In this document: positions 17,503 through 26,811 of the stretch, piece by piece
Numbering within the stretch: position 1 is the stretch's first letter
Layout of the letters: each line of letters opens with the position of its first letter
DNA from: Romboutsia lituseburensis DSM 797
GTDB taxonomy: Bacteria; Bacillota; Clostridia; Peptostreptococcales; Peptostreptococcaceae
Length of the DNA stretch: 64,000 nucleotides
Direction of reading: 5' to 3'
Assembly: GCF_900103615.1 (NCBI RefSeq)
Contig: NZ_FNGW01000001.1
Span: 186,001-250,000 of the forward strand
Notes under the pieces: model-generated
Told to the model about the DNA's origin: nothing
The model's input: the letters and a program-made list of their open reading frames with translations, nothing else
The model's database searches: none
Made by a program: the position numbers and the translations under genes

Positions 17503-17652
17503 TTATTTTGTTCCTAATACAGTTATAAAGCTTGTATTTAAATTAGATGCAATTATTCCAGCTAAATGTAGTACAACTTCACTTGGTAAAGGAAAATTTA
17601 TACCCTCTAGCATTACAATAACAAATATACTTATTAGTTCCTATTGTTCCAT
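17503..17652 (-). pseudogene. remnant of a DedA-family membrane protein gene
   Basis: Within a 580-bp spacer the minus strand reads MEQ, an in-frame TAG, then ELISIFVIVMLEGINFPLPS and EVVLHLAGIIASNLNTSFIT to a TAA at 17503. The E-G-x-x-x-P-x-P-S-E-V core is the hallmark of the DedA/SNARE-associated family N-terminus. Only about 45 of the usual 200 or so residues remain, and a stop interrupts codon 4. This is best explained as a decayed gene. The rest of 17273-17856 shows no gene. Confidence 0.7.
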
Positions 17653-17856
17653 AAAATATTTTTTCATACACAAAATTCCATTACAACCATTTTATCATCT
17701 TTTTATTACATATATCGCATTTTACATTTTATTTTCTTGTATTTTTTTAATATACTGCAAAGAATTTTATAATATTTTGATTGATTAAGCATTTTGACAT
17801 TAGTAATTACTACAATTATAATTTTATATAGGGATTTATTGGGAGGTATTTTTAAT

Positions 17857-18636
17857 ATGGTATTTTACGACAAATTGGTTAGAGACAATATTCCTGACAT
17901 AATAAGGAATAGCGGTAAAAAATGTGAAGTTGAAGTTGTTAACAATGATTTAGCTTTAAATTATCTTTACAAAAAACTTAATGAAGAAGTTTGTGAACTT
18001 TTTTTCGATAAAAATATAGATGAAATTATCGATGTTATGGAAGTTCTTTTTGCTATAGGAGCTAAATATGGGTATAGTGAAAAAGATTTACTAAATAAAA
18101 GAGATGATAAAAAAAATTCTCATGGGGGATTTAATGAGAATATAATTTTAAAGAAAACTTATAAGCTTCCAAATAATTTAAGAGGAATAGATATTCATAC
18201 GAAAATTATACCAACTATTTGCAGTTTAAAAGATACTATAGATAAACTAATTTTTTTTAAAGGTGATATTTCCAAATTAAAACCATGGGAAAAAATAAGT
18301 TATAAATCTTATCAATTAGATGATATAAAAATGGATATATTAAATAGCGATAAAAATAAATGCATTGATATTATAAAAAAACATATTCTACTTAATCATC
18401 CGTCTTATTTTGGAGCTAGTTGCATTGATATTTATCTTGTAGCTTACGTTTCTGAAGTTTTTGGTCGTGGTAAAGAAACTTTCTTTAAATATATATATGA
18501 TAATAATATTTCTCAAGAAAGTACTTCTGCGCAAGCTATATGGCAAGTTGGTAAAGCTGATGGTGAATTTTTAGGTATACTAAATTCTGATGGTTCTGTA
18601 AATGATTGGGATTTTATAAATATGTGGATTAGATAA
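17857..18636 (+). CDS. MazG-like NTP pyrophosphohydrolase domain fused to an unknown domain
   Basis: 259 residues from ATG 17857, which has GGGAGG; the open frame from 17794 is an upstream extension without a ribosome site. Residues 1-100 (YDKLVRDNIPDII, then LNEEVCELFF and DEIIDVMEVL) match the all-alpha HisE/MazG-like pyrophosphohydrolases, with the metal-binding E-E-x-x-E and E-x-x-D pattern. Such domains cleave NTPs or phosphoribosyl-ATP-like substrates. The C-terminal 150 residues (including NHPSYFGASCIDIYLVAYVSEVFG cut in two parts around position 190) I do not recognise. Usual family members end near residue 100, so this is a fusion. A strong terminator follows. Confidence 0.72.
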   Translation: MVFYDKLVRDNIPDIIRNSGKKCEVEVVNNDLALNYLYKKLNEEVCELFFDKNIDEIIDVMEVLFAIGAKYGYSEKDLLNKRDDKKNSHGGFNENIILKKTYKLPNNLRGIDIHTKIIPTICSLKDTIDKLIFFKGDISKLKPWEKISYKSYQLDDIKMDILNSDKNKCIDIIKKHILLNHPSYFGASCIDIYLVAYVSEVFGRGKETFFKYIYDNNISQESTSAQAIWQVGKADGEFLGILNSDGSVNDWDFINMWIR

Positions 18637-18643
18637 ATTAACT

Positions 18644-18706
18644 AAAAGCCTTCTATTATATAAGTAAACAGTTAAATTATGTTTACCTATCCTATAGAAG
18701 GCTTTT
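18644..18706 (+). terminator. terminator of the MazG-like gene
   Basis: AAAAGCCTTCTAT / ATAGAAGGCTTTT outer stem with an inner GTAAACA / TGTTTAC hairpin, 8 bp after the stop codon. Confidence 0.85.
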
Positions 18707-18770
18707 GTATGTTACAATCATGGTATAATATGGTATTCAAACTACATATACAAGGAAAGTGAGGAGTTTA

Positions 18771-19931
18771 ATGTCTAAAAATAAAAAAAATATTAAAGAA
18801 ATTTTATATTTTATAATTACATTTTTATTAATGCTTGGTTGTGGATTTATTGCTGGTTTTTTAGGAACAAAGCATTTAGACCAAAGTGCGCTAACTGAAA
18901 TAAGTTTTTTAGGATCTCTTTTTAGTTTTATACTTTTTCTAAGTTCAATTTTGGTTCAAACGATTTTACATGAAGCAGGTCATTTAGTGTTTGGATTAAT
19001 GTCTGGTTATGAATTTGTATCATTTAGAGTTGGTAAATTTACTCTTATAAAAGAAAATAATAAATTTTGTATAAAAAAATTCACTGTAAAAGGAACTGGT
19101 GGTCAATGCCTTATGATGCCTAAGATTGATGATTACCAAAAATGTTCATATGTTTTATATAATCTAGGCGGTGTTTTAATGAATGCTTTAGTTTCTATAT
19201 TATGCTTTATAATATATTCATCAATTTCAACAAATATATATTTGTCTCAATTTTTATACGGTATGGTTATATTTGGTGTAATTGCTATTTTAACTAATGG
19301 TATTCCAATGAAAATAGGCGGAATTTCTAACGATGGATATAATATATTATCCATCCTAAAAAATAGCACTATGAAATACTGCTTTTATATTCAATTAAAG
19401 GTACACGGGCTTTTAAGCAAAGGTATGAGAATTAAAGATATGCCACTTGAATGGTTTGAAATTGATAAAAAATCTGATTTTAGTAATCCTTTAATTTGTA
19501 GTATTAAATGTATTGAGGCTAGTTATTATCATGATAGGCTAGAGTTTGATAAAGCTAAAAGCTGTTATGAATTTTTAATTAATTATTCACCTAATATACT
19601 TAAATTGTTTGAAAATGAAATAAAATGTGAGTTGCTTTTTTATGAGATAATAGGAGGTCAAAACCAAGATAATATAAATGAATTATATACAAAAAAATTA
19701 AAATCATATATAAAGGCAACTAATTGTTACATAAGTAGAGCTCGTTTAATGTATGCTTATAACTTGATAATAGAAAAAAATAGAAAAAAAGCGGATGATT
19801 ACTTAACAAAATTTGAAAAATTAAAAAACACATACCCTGTTAAAGGTGAAGTGTATGGAGAAGTTGAAATAATTAAATTTATAAAAAATAAATTTTTAGT
19901 CTCTGATAGCACTACCGATACTTCTTTATAA
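18771..19931 (+). CDS. M50-like membrane zinc metalloprotease family protein
   Basis: A protein of about 386 residues with several membrane helices in its first half and a zinc-binding HEAGH at residues 67-71 inside a hydrophobic segment (LVQTILHEAGHLVFGLMSGY). This is the layout of intramembrane M50 (site-2) proteases. A later GGISNDGYNI may serve as the second, aspartate-bearing motif. The C-terminal 150 residues are helical and soluble, possibly TPR-like. ATG 18771 follows GAGGAG; a GTG at 18759 overlaps that site. No PDZ domain or anti-sigma target is adjacent, so the substrate is unknown. Confidence 0.75.
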   Translation: MSKNKKNIKEILYFIITFLLMLGCGFIAGFLGTKHLDQSALTEISFLGSLFSFILFLSSILVQTILHEAGHLVFGLMSGYEFVSFRVGKFTLIKENNKFCIKKFTVKGTGGQCLMMPKIDDYQKCSYVLYNLGGVLMNALVSILCFIIYSSISTNIYLSQFLYGMVIFGVIAILTNGIPMKIGGISNDGYNILSILKNSTMKYCFYIQLKVHGLLSKGMRIKDMPLEWFEIDKKSDFSNPLICSIKCIEASYYHDRLEFDKAKSCYEFLINYSPNILKLFENEIKCELLFYEIIGGQNQDNINELYTKKLKSYIKATNCYISRARLMYAYNLIIEKNRKKADDYLTKFEKLKNTYPVKGEVYGEVEIIKFIKNKFLVSDSTTDTSL

Positions 19932-19936
19932 TCTAT

Positions 19937-19979
19937 AAAATAAAGCTATTACAAATAATCTTGTAATAGCTTTATTTTT
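19937..19979. terminator. bidirectional terminator between the M50-like gene and the ter operon
   Basis: AAATAAAGCTATTACAA / TTGTAATAGCTTTATTT hairpin between converging genes. Confidence 0.88.
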
Positions 19980-19995
19980 AGATTTAAGTATTTAA

Positions 19996-20583
19996 TTAAC
20001 TAAATAAAGCAAGTACTCCATTTAAGTCCGCTATTTTTCCTTCTCCAACAGCTTTAAATTGCCACTCACCCATATCTCTATAAAGTTCGGCAAATAATAC
20101 TGATGTAGCCGTAGAACCATCATCCTTTAAATTGAATCTACATAACTCTCTATTATTATTTGCTGTATCTAGTAATCTTACATAAGAATTGTTTACCATT
20201 CCAAATGTTTGTCTTCTAGCTTGAGCTTCATGTATAGTAACAACAAACACTATCTTTTGTATAACAGGGCTTATTGCATCTAAATCTATGTTTATAGTTT
20301 CATCATCACCTTCACCAGCACCAGTTCTGTTATCACCTGATAAAGATATACCTTGACCTTGCTTATTATTAAAGAATATTACATTTGATACAGTGTTAAA
20401 TTTATTATTAGCATCTAACATAAATGCAGCTATATCTATATCAAAATCAACGCCACCATTTGATATATCCCATCCTGCACCTAATGTAACTTTTTTAAGT
20501 CCAGGATTTCTTTTTGTTAAATCTAATATATCATTTTTTTGTAAGTTTAATATTGGAGCTTGTCCACCTAAATTTATACCCAT
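19996..20583 (-). CDS. terD: TerD family protein (distal copy)
   Basis: 195 residues with the TerD Ca2+-binding beta-sandwich pattern: LGAGWD, FDIDIAAFML, IFFNN, GDNRTGAGEGDDETINIDL and VTIHEAQARRQTFGMVNNSYVRLLD, ending EGKIADLNGVLALF. TerD proteins bind calcium and act in tellurite, phage and chemical-stress resistance. I use ATG 20583 after GAGGTGG; the GTG at 20592 overlaps that site. It is the last gene of a five-gene operon, 12 bp after the second terD, and closely resembles the third copy. Confidence 0.93.
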   Translation of the reverse strand: MGINLGGQAPILNLQKNDILDLTKRNPGLKKVTLGAGWDISNGGVDFDIDIAAFMLDANNKFNTVSNVIFFNNKQGQGISLSGDNRTGAGEGDDETINIDLDAISPVIQKIVFVVTIHEAQARRQTFGMVNNSYVRLLDTANNNRELCRFNLKDDGSTATSVLFAELYRDMGEWQFKAVGEGKIADLNGVLALFS

Positions 20584-20595
20584 TTTATCCACCTC

Positions 20596-21177
20596 TTATT
20601 TATATTTATTTATTAATGTAGTTAAATTACCTTGTAAAAGTTCTCCAACAGCTCTAAAGTTCCAGTCAGATCCTATTTTATAAAGTTCTGCAAATATTAA
20701 AGATGTAGCATTTTGTCCATCTTCACTTAAATTGTATCTACATATTTCTATATTACCTTTATCGCTATTTAAAATTCTTACATAAGCATTTTTAACTTTT
20801 GAAAAATCTTGTCTTCTTTCTTTCGCTTGGTATATGTTTACACTAAACATAACTTTTTTGCAGTTTTCTGGTAAATTACTTAATGTGATTGATATTTTTT
20901 CATCATCACCATCACCTTCACCAGTTCTATTATCTCCATGTAAGAATATACCTCTACCTCTTTGGTTATTAAAGTATATTATACCTTCTTCTCCTATTAA
21001 TCTTCCATCTTCATTTAATAAAAGTGCTGATAAATCTAAATCCATATCAGCTGATCCAAAACTAAAGAAACCTTTTTTAACAACGTCCCATCCTGCTGCC
21101 AATACTATATTGTCTAAAGAAGGGTCTTTTTTTGTTAAATCTAATATATCATTTTTTTGTAAGTTTAATAAACTCAT
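20596..21177 (-). CDS. TerD family protein (divergent middle copy)
   Basis: 193 residues with the same fold and Ca2+ motif (GDNRTGEGDGDDEKISITL), but clearly divergent from its two neighbours. It has an insertion KKGFFSFGSADMDLDLSAL near the first acidic motif, NIYQAKERRQDFSKVKNAYVRIL in place of the IHEAQ...TFGMVNNSY segment, and a different C-terminus without GKIADLNG. AAAGGGG precedes the ATG. It resembles the second TerD/TerE-type paralogue found in other Firmicute ter operons, and probably forms mixed complexes with the flanking TerD proteins. Confidence 0.9.
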   Translation of the reverse strand: MSLLNLQKNDILDLTKKDPSLDNIVLAAGWDVVKKGFFSFGSADMDLDLSALLLNEDGRLIGEEGIIYFNNQRGRGIFLHGDNRTGEGDGDDEKISITLSNLPENCKKVMFSVNIYQAKERRQDFSKVKNAYVRILNSDKGNIEICRYNLSEDGQNATSLIFAELYKIGSDWNFRAVGELLQGNLTTLINKYK

Positions 21178-21207
21178 TATATTTCCCCTTTACGTCTATA
21201 AATTTTA

Positions 21208-21807
21208 TTACATGTATAGTCCTAGCATACCATTTAAGTCTGCTATTTTACCATCACCTATTGCTTTAAAATACCAATCATATCCATCTTTATAAAGTTC
21301 TGCAAATACTACAGATGTTACCGTAGAACCATTTTCTTTTAAATTAAATCTACAAATTTCTTTTTCATTGTTTTTAACATCTAATAGTCTTACATAAGAA
21401 TTATTTACCATACCAAATGTTTGTCTTCTTGATTGAGCTTCATGTATAGTAACCATAAATACTATCTTTTGTACATCGCTTCTTATTTGGCTTAAATCTA
21501 TTTGAATTCTTTCATCATCGCCATCTCCTGCACCAGTTCTATTATCACCCTCTAAGCATATTCCATCACTAAATTTATTATTAAAGAATATTACATCATT
21601 AGGAACTTGTGCTACTTTGCCATTTGAGTTTAATAAAAACGCAGCTATATCTAAATCAAAATCTTGTCCAATAGTTGCTACATCCCATCCTGCACCTAAC
21701 ACTACTTTCTCAAGACCTGGGTTTTTCTTTGTTAAATCAAGTATATCATTTTTTTGTAAATTTAATGCATTTACAGTATTGTTACTTCTCCCTAAATTTA
21801 TTGCCAT
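21208..21807 (-). CDS. terD: TerD family protein (proximal copy)
   Basis: 199 residues; motifs VVLGAGWD, FDLDIAAFLL, GDNRTGAGDGDDERIQIDL and VTIHEAQSRRQTFGMVNNSYVRLLD, ending DGKIADLNGMLGLYM. It is very close to the distal copy and so probably arose by duplication, with the divergent paralogue between them. TAGGAGAG precedes the ATG. It is third in the operon, 92 bp downstream of telA. Confidence 0.93.
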   Translation of the reverse strand: MAINLGRSNNTVNALNLQKNDILDLTKKNPGLEKVVLGAGWDVATIGQDFDLDIAAFLLNSNGKVAQVPNDVIFFNNKFSDGICLEGDNRTGAGDGDDERIQIDLSQIRSDVQKIVFMVTIHEAQSRRQTFGMVNNSYVRLLDVKNNEKEICRFNLKENGSTVTSVVFAELYKDGYDWYFKAIGDGKIADLNGMLGLYM

Positions 21808-21899
21808 AACTAATCTCTCCTATTCATATAATCGTTTTAAAATACTTCTATTTATTTTTTAAATTTTTCAGGCTTTGTTACCCTTATTTAACAATTATT

Positions 21900-22982
21900 T
21901 TATACTCCACTTATGTTTCTTTTCATAGTTGATTTTATTTGTTCTAGCTTCATAGTATTTTCAACACGTCTTGATTTATTTTCCTCTTGTATAGCTTTAG
22001 TGTCTTCTATACCTTTCATAATTGTTTGATATGATTTTTCTAATGTTTCTATAGCTACAACGCTTCCTGAAGCCATTTTAGCAATGTCTACTGATTGTCT
22101 TGCAGTAGATTGTGCATTTCTCATTATAAGTTCATTAGTTTTGTCATCTAATTGCTTTAATGACTTAGCTTGTATTTCTTGTCTTTTTAATATTATTGCT
22201 TGTGCTAAGCACTGCTTAAATATTGGTAGCGTTATTATGAATGATGTATTTATTTTTCTAAGTAAATTAAAGTTTGACATTTGTATAGTTTGTATCATTG
22301 GAGCTGCTTGAATAGCAATATTTTCTGCAACCTTCAAATCATATAAACGTTGTTGTAACATTTCTTTACAAACCTCAAGTTTTTGAACCATCATTTGCTT
22401 TTCATCTATATTCATAGTCATATCATTTGAAAATTGACTTATATACATATCAACTTCTTCAGCCGCTAATTCACCAGCAACAATATATTTTTCTAGTTGT
22501 TTGTAATACTCTAAATTCCCATCATATAACTTTTTAAGCTTTACATTTGCCTCTTTTATTTCACTTTCATATCTCTTCAATAAAATATATACTTTTTCTA
22601 TTTCATATCCCATAGTATCATATTTTTGGAATAGTTTAGCTATTGTATCTCCTGCCGTTTTGAATAGTTTTGTTAATAATCCTGGCTGTTTTTGATTATC
22701 AAACTCTTTTATATCAAATTTATCCATTATCTTAGTAAGGCTAAGTAACATTTCACTAGCTTCTTCAGCTTTTACTTCTTTAATAGATGCTAGTAACTCA
22801 TCTGATATTTTTGATATATTTTCACTAGCTTTTTGTCCAAATTGAATTATTGAGTTTATATTTTGTACTTCAATCTCGTTGGTTAAATCTTGAACTTCTC
22901 TCATTTGTCTTAAATTTTGCTTGTATAAATCACTTTGTTCAATGATTTCTAATTCATTACCAAATTCATTAAATTCATTCAT
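21900..22982 (-). CDS. telA: toxic anion resistance protein, TelA/KlaA family
   Basis: 360 residues, soluble and almost wholly helical, with long coiled-coil stretches (about 130-330). This matches the TelA/YceH family linked to tellurite and other toxic-anion resistance. Landmarks are LKRYESEIKEANVKLKKLY, VCKEMLQQRLYDLKVAENIAIQAAPMIQ cut here at position 230, and NTSFIITLPIFKQCLAQAI. GTAGGAGAAG precedes the ATG. It sits between yceG and the terD genes, as yceG and yceH sit together in Bacillus. The molecular mechanism is not established. Confidence 0.92.
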   Translation of the reverse strand: MNEFNEFGNELEIIEQSDLYKQNLRQMREVQDLTNEIEVQNINSIIQFGQKASENISKISDELLASIKEVKAEEASEMLLSLTKIMDKFDIKEFDNQKQPGLLTKLFKTAGDTIAKLFQKYDTMGYEIEKVYILLKRYESEIKEANVKLKKLYDGNLEYYKQLEKYIVAGELAAEEVDMYISQFSNDMTMNIDEKQMMVQKLEVCKEMLQQRLYDLKVAENIAIQAAPMIQTIQMSNFNLLRKINTSFIITLPIFKQCLAQAIILKRQEIQAKSLKQLDDKTNELIMRNAQSTARQSVDIAKMASGSVVAIETLEKSYQTIMKGIEDTKAIQEENKSRRVENTMKLEQIKSTMKRNISGV

Positions 22983-23005
22983 TATATTTCTTCTCCTACA
23001 TGACT

Positions 23006-24529
23006 TTATTTAAATAATTTTGAAAAAACACTTTGTTTAGTGTTTGTTCTTATTAATGACTTATAATTTGATTTATAATTTATATTTTGAAGCCTTGTTG
23101 AATTAAATCTTTCACTGTTTATGATATTTGAAATATTACAAAGTCCTGATGGATTAAATATTATAATATCTATTCCTATATTATGAAGGTATCCTATTAA
23201 TAACTTCATATTATCATTTATAGTATCTTCATTATTTAAATATATAACAATTTTGGGAACTCTGTCTACAAAGTCAAAATTATCAACAAGCCTTACTATT
23301 TCCTCATTTAAAGATAATACTAATACTAAAAGTTTAAGTACATCATCTTTGTCTAATTTATTTAAATATAAATCTTTTCTTTTTATCACTTCATTAAATT
23401 TATTTAATAAAAAGTTTTGTGTTTCATCACTATACTTTTTAAACTTATAAATATCTAACTTCTTAACTTCTTCTATATCAAATGTTCCATCACTTAGCTG
23501 ACAAAACATTAATTCAAACATTTCTCCACTTACATCTATATCATTTGATATGTTTCCATTATTAAAAAATAGAGTATTTGATGATGATTCTATACAGTAT
23601 CTAACCAATTTTTGATACTCAAATTTTTCTAAGTGTTCACCATCAATTTTTTTAAAGAAACATGGAACTTTAACGTTTTTGCCTTCTACTTCAAATCCTT
23701 CTCTTAGCTTTGCTGGTTCATTGTAATATATATATATATCTTCTAAGATAGTATCAAGGAGTACACTTTTAGTAAACCCACTTCTAAATTGCCATGGTTT
23801 AAATATACCTGTATTTACAAAAAGCTCTTCATGAATTTCACTTTGAATCTGCTTAGTTATTGTTTCTATATTTTCTGTTAATTTTCCTCTTTTACATCTT
23901 TCTTCAAAAGTTTCTATTACATCAATTTGTATTTCTTTTATACATTTACTTACATTATATATATCAATTTCATCAAAGTATTCTTCTTTTAATGGATTTA
24001 TATATATAACATCTATCTCCATTTTATTAAGAAGCATTAAAAAATATATTTCATGTCTACTTATACTTCCATAATATATACATTTTGGGTTAATATCTCC
24101 ATCAAATGATATATCTTTTAAATACATATATGTCCACACTATAATCTTAGTTATAAAATTATTTCTTACATTATCATTGAAGAAATTTTCATTTTTTATA
24201 GATAAATCAACTACATACTGCAATGCTAATAAAAACTTATTATTTATTTCATAATTATCAAATATTGTTATATCTTGATTTACTATATCATTTAAATTCA
24301 TAGTTTGAAGTTCATTATATATATATTGTATAAGTTCCATCTCTCCGCTTAAAGGAATCTCATTGTCAAATATAACTACTTTATTTTCTATTTCACTACA
24401 TTTTAATTGTAGAGTTTTTAACTCATTATCATACTCTTGCTTGTCTTTTATACCTATAAATCTATAAAAATAAGAACTATTTTTATTTTTATACATGGTA
24501 CTAATGACATATTTAAAACTTGCCTCCAC
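23006..24529 (-). CDS. yceG: YceG-type component of the ter/tel stress operon
   Basis: A 507-residue soluble protein at the head of the operon. Its location before telA, its size and features such as ISRHEIYFLMLLNKMEIDVIYINP and the late GYLHNIGIDIIIFNPSG fit the YceG family of the Bacillus yceC-I ter operon, a cofactor-free conserved family of unknown biochemistry. The frame begins with GTG 24529, 7 nt after AAGGGG; the next in-frame ATG is 11 codons in. This is not MltG, which shares the yceG name in E. coli. Confidence 0.75.
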   Translation of the reverse strand: MEASFKYVISTMYKNKNSSYFYRFIGIKDKQEYDNELKTLQLKCSEIENKVVIFDNEIPLSGEMELIQYIYNELQTMNLNDIVNQDITIFDNYEINNKFLLALQYVVDLSIKNENFFNDNVRNNFITKIIVWTYMYLKDISFDGDINPKCIYYGSISRHEIYFLMLLNKMEIDVIYINPLKEEYFDEIDIYNVSKCIKEIQIDVIETFEERCKRGKLTENIETITKQIQSEIHEELFVNTGIFKPWQFRSGFTKSVLLDTILEDIYIYYNEPAKLREGFEVEGKNVKVPCFFKKIDGEHLEKFEYQKLVRYCIESSSNTLFFNNGNISNDIDVSGEMFELMFCQLSDGTFDIEEVKKLDIYKFKKYSDETQNFLLNKFNEVIKRKDLYLNKLDKDDVLKLLVLVLSLNEEIVRLVDNFDFVDRVPKIVIYLNNEDTINDNMKLLIGYLHNIGIDIIIFNPSGLCNISNIINSERFNSTRLQNINYKSNYKSLIRTNTKQSVFSKLFK

Positions 24530-24800
24530 TAGAAATCCCCTTTCTGCATAATTGTATTATTTAACTACAAGTTTTGCTATTTTAATTATATCATAAAATT
24601 TATAACTTTAAGTTTAATCATTGTAACCTTTTCTTTTAAATCTTTAAATTTATTATTTTCATAACTATTTAGTTTTTATAAATTAAATCATTCTTAAAAT
24701 ATAACTATTATTTATTTTAATAATTTGCAAATAAACATTTATAATGGTATACTCAAACTTATATAATATACACAATTTGATATTTATTAGGAGGAATATT

Positions 24801-25757
24801 ATGGCATTTATTTTATTAATAATTGGATTTATTTTCCTTATAAAAGGTGCAGATATATTTGTTGAAGGTGCTGCATCTATTGCAAGGAAATTTAACGTTC
24901 CAGCTATGGTTATAGGACTTACAATAGTCGCTATGGGAACTAGTGCTCCTGAAGCTGCAGTAAGTATTACATCTTCTTTAGCTGGACAAAATGACATGAG
25001 CGTTGCTAACGTTGTTGGCTCTAACTTTTTCAATATACTTATGGTTTTAGGGGTTTCATCTTTAATAGCAAAACTACCAGTTGAAAAAAATACTATTAAA
25101 AAAGATGCTCCTTTTTTAATACTTGTAAGTGCTATGTTACTATTATTTGGAGCTAATTTAAACATAAGTAGAATAGAAGGTATTTTATTCTTAGCTGTAT
25201 TTGCTTACTTCTTAATATATACAGTTAGATCAGCTAAAACAGTAAGTTCTAAGGAAGACATAGTTGAAGGTGAAACAGCTGTTGCAGTTGAAGCTTCTGT
25301 TGCTGAAGAAATATCAATGCCTAAGACTATTGTAGTTAGTTTAATAGGTATAGTAGGTATAGTTGTAGGTGGAGATATGGTCGTTAACTCTGCAACTACT
25401 ATTGCTACATCATTTGGTATGAGTGCTAACTTAGTCGGTTTAACTATCGTAGCTATAGGCACATCTTTACCAGAATTCGTTACTTCTATTGTTGCAATTA
25501 AAAAAGGTGAAACTGAAATAGCTATAGGAAATGTTATCGGTTCTAACATTTTCAACATATTACTAGTCCTAGGCTTAGCCACTACTATAAATCCTATAAC
25601 TATAAGTGCATTAGCTCTTATTGATATAATATTTATGGTATTTATAACTGTTCTTTTATATCTATTTATGAAAAAGGACAATTCTTTAGTAAAAAAACAT
25701 GGATTTGTATTAATCGCATTGTACTTTGCATATATGGCATATACTATAATGAGATAA
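24801..25757 (+). CDS. calcium/sodium antiporter (CaCA family)
   Basis: 318 residues with about ten helices in two inverted halves. Each half carries the alpha-repeat signature: GTSAPEAAVSITSS near residue 53 and GTSLPEFVTSIVA near residue 220, with the ion-binding acidic residue in each. This is the YrbG-type Ca2+/Na+ exchanger. ATG 24801 has AGGAGG; the frame extends upstream to 24744 without a ribosome site. It is divergent from the ter operon, whose TerD proteins bind calcium. Confidence 0.93.
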   Translation: MAFILLIIGFIFLIKGADIFVEGAASIARKFNVPAMVIGLTIVAMGTSAPEAAVSITSSLAGQNDMSVANVVGSNFFNILMVLGVSSLIAKLPVEKNTIKKDAPFLILVSAMLLLFGANLNISRIEGILFLAVFAYFLIYTVRSAKTVSSKEDIVEGETAVAVEASVAEEISMPKTIVVSLIGIVGIVVGGDMVVNSATTIATSFGMSANLVGLTIVAIGTSLPEFVTSIVAIKKGETEIAIGNVIGSNIFNILLVLGLATTINPITISALALIDIIFMVFITVLLYLFMKKDNSLVKKHGFVLIALYFAYMAYTIMR

Positions 25758-25791
25758 TAAAAAATAGACTATATTCATAGTCTATTTTTTA
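25758..25791. terminator. bidirectional terminator between the antiporter and the TDT channel gene
   Basis: AAAAAATAGACTAT-ATTC-ATAGTCTATTTTTT hairpin between converging genes. Confidence 0.9.
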
Positions 25792-25802
25792 TTATCAGAT
25801 AC

Positions 25803-26789
25803 TTATATTTTATTAACTTGAGTAACTAATTCTTTTTTAGGTTTGAAAGTATTGATTAAAAATTGTATCGTTCTAAACACTACATATCCAATAACTGCTA
25901 TAGCAATAATTAATTGAATATATAAAATAATTCTAGCTAAGCCTTGCATTGCAGACTCTACTTTCCCTAGATATTTTACATATCTTTGACTAGCTATAAC
26001 CCCTATAGCTAAAGGGAATGTTAGTGGTGCTAATGCAGGTAATTGTTTTGCTTTTATTAATTTAGGAATTAATATATATCCACCTAATGTCGTTACATAT
26101 GCTAATAGTGCTAAAGCATTTATAAACATTTTATTTGGTGCATCAGATATTGCTATATATCCTGCTAAACATATACTAGCTGGTGCTGCCATTATCATTA
26201 AGGTTGGCCTTTTAGGGCCTTTCAATTTGTCCATAAAAGTTAATCTATAAATCATTAATATTCCCACAACTATAAAGATAAATAATGAATAATAAAATAC
26301 TAATTTAGAGATTACAGGTAATTGCATCGGTTTACTAGTTACAGCTGCGATTCCTATTCCAACGGTTGGTATAAACCAACTTGGAATTAAATCTATTATT
26401 TTAAAGCTCTTAAATCTTTCCATGAAAAATAATATAGAAATTAAAATATGTAATATAAGTCCAAATAGCCATAACCCTTGACCTAACATTTTATTAAATT
26501 GAATCATATAAACGGATATAACCATTAATGTCATAGAAATAGTTGGATAAATACTCCCTAAGATAGGATGCTTGATTTCTTCTAAAACTTTTTTAGGATA
26601 TACTATATATTTTAACATTATAAGTCCTATACATATAATTGCAAATAATACTGCAAAATGTCTAACCCATGAAATATTGAAATCAACAAGCGCAGTCGAT
26701 ATACTCATAAATCCAAGCGATATAGCTACAATAGCTATTGGCATATTTTCTAATTTTTGTTTCAGATTTTCTTTATTTGATATAGTCAT
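25803..26789 (-). CDS. TDT family transporter (TehA/SLAC1-like)
   Basis: 328 residues with about ten helices. The N-terminal MPIAIVAISLGFMSISTAL and the central LIPSWFIPTVGIGIAAVTSKPM fit the TDT family: TehA tellurite-resistance channel, MAE1 dicarboxylate carrier and SLAC1 anion channel. It presumably passes small anions. AAAGGAAT precedes the ATG. It lies 22 bp downstream of the C_GCAxxG gene in the same direction, so they are likely co-transcribed, and is close to but separate from the ter operon. Confidence 0.85.
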   Translation of the reverse strand: MTISNKENLKQKLENMPIAIVAISLGFMSISTALVDFNISWVRHFAVLFAIICIGLIMLKYIVYPKKVLEEIKHPILGSIYPTISMTLMVISVYMIQFNKMLGQGLWLFGLILHILISILFFMERFKSFKIIDLIPSWFIPTVGIGIAAVTSKPMQLPVISKLVFYYSLFIFIVVGILMIYRLTFMDKLKGPKRPTLMIMAAPASICLAGYIAISDAPNKMFINALALLAYVTTLGGYILIPKLIKAKQLPALAPLTFPLAIGVIASQRYVKYLGKVESAMQGLARIILYIQLIIAIAVIGYVVFRTIQFLINTFKPKKELVTQVNKI

Positions 26790-26811
26790 AATATAATTCC
26801 TTTAATAATTT

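Noticed and set aside
17794-17856. N-terminal extension of the MazG-like gene
   Set aside because: The extra 21 codons have no ribosome site, while ATG 17857 has GGGAGG and begins with the conserved domain.
20393-21862. Plus-strand open frames antisense to the three terD genes
   Set aside because: They mirror the conserved terD frames, lack ribosome sites and have the biased composition expected of antisense frames.
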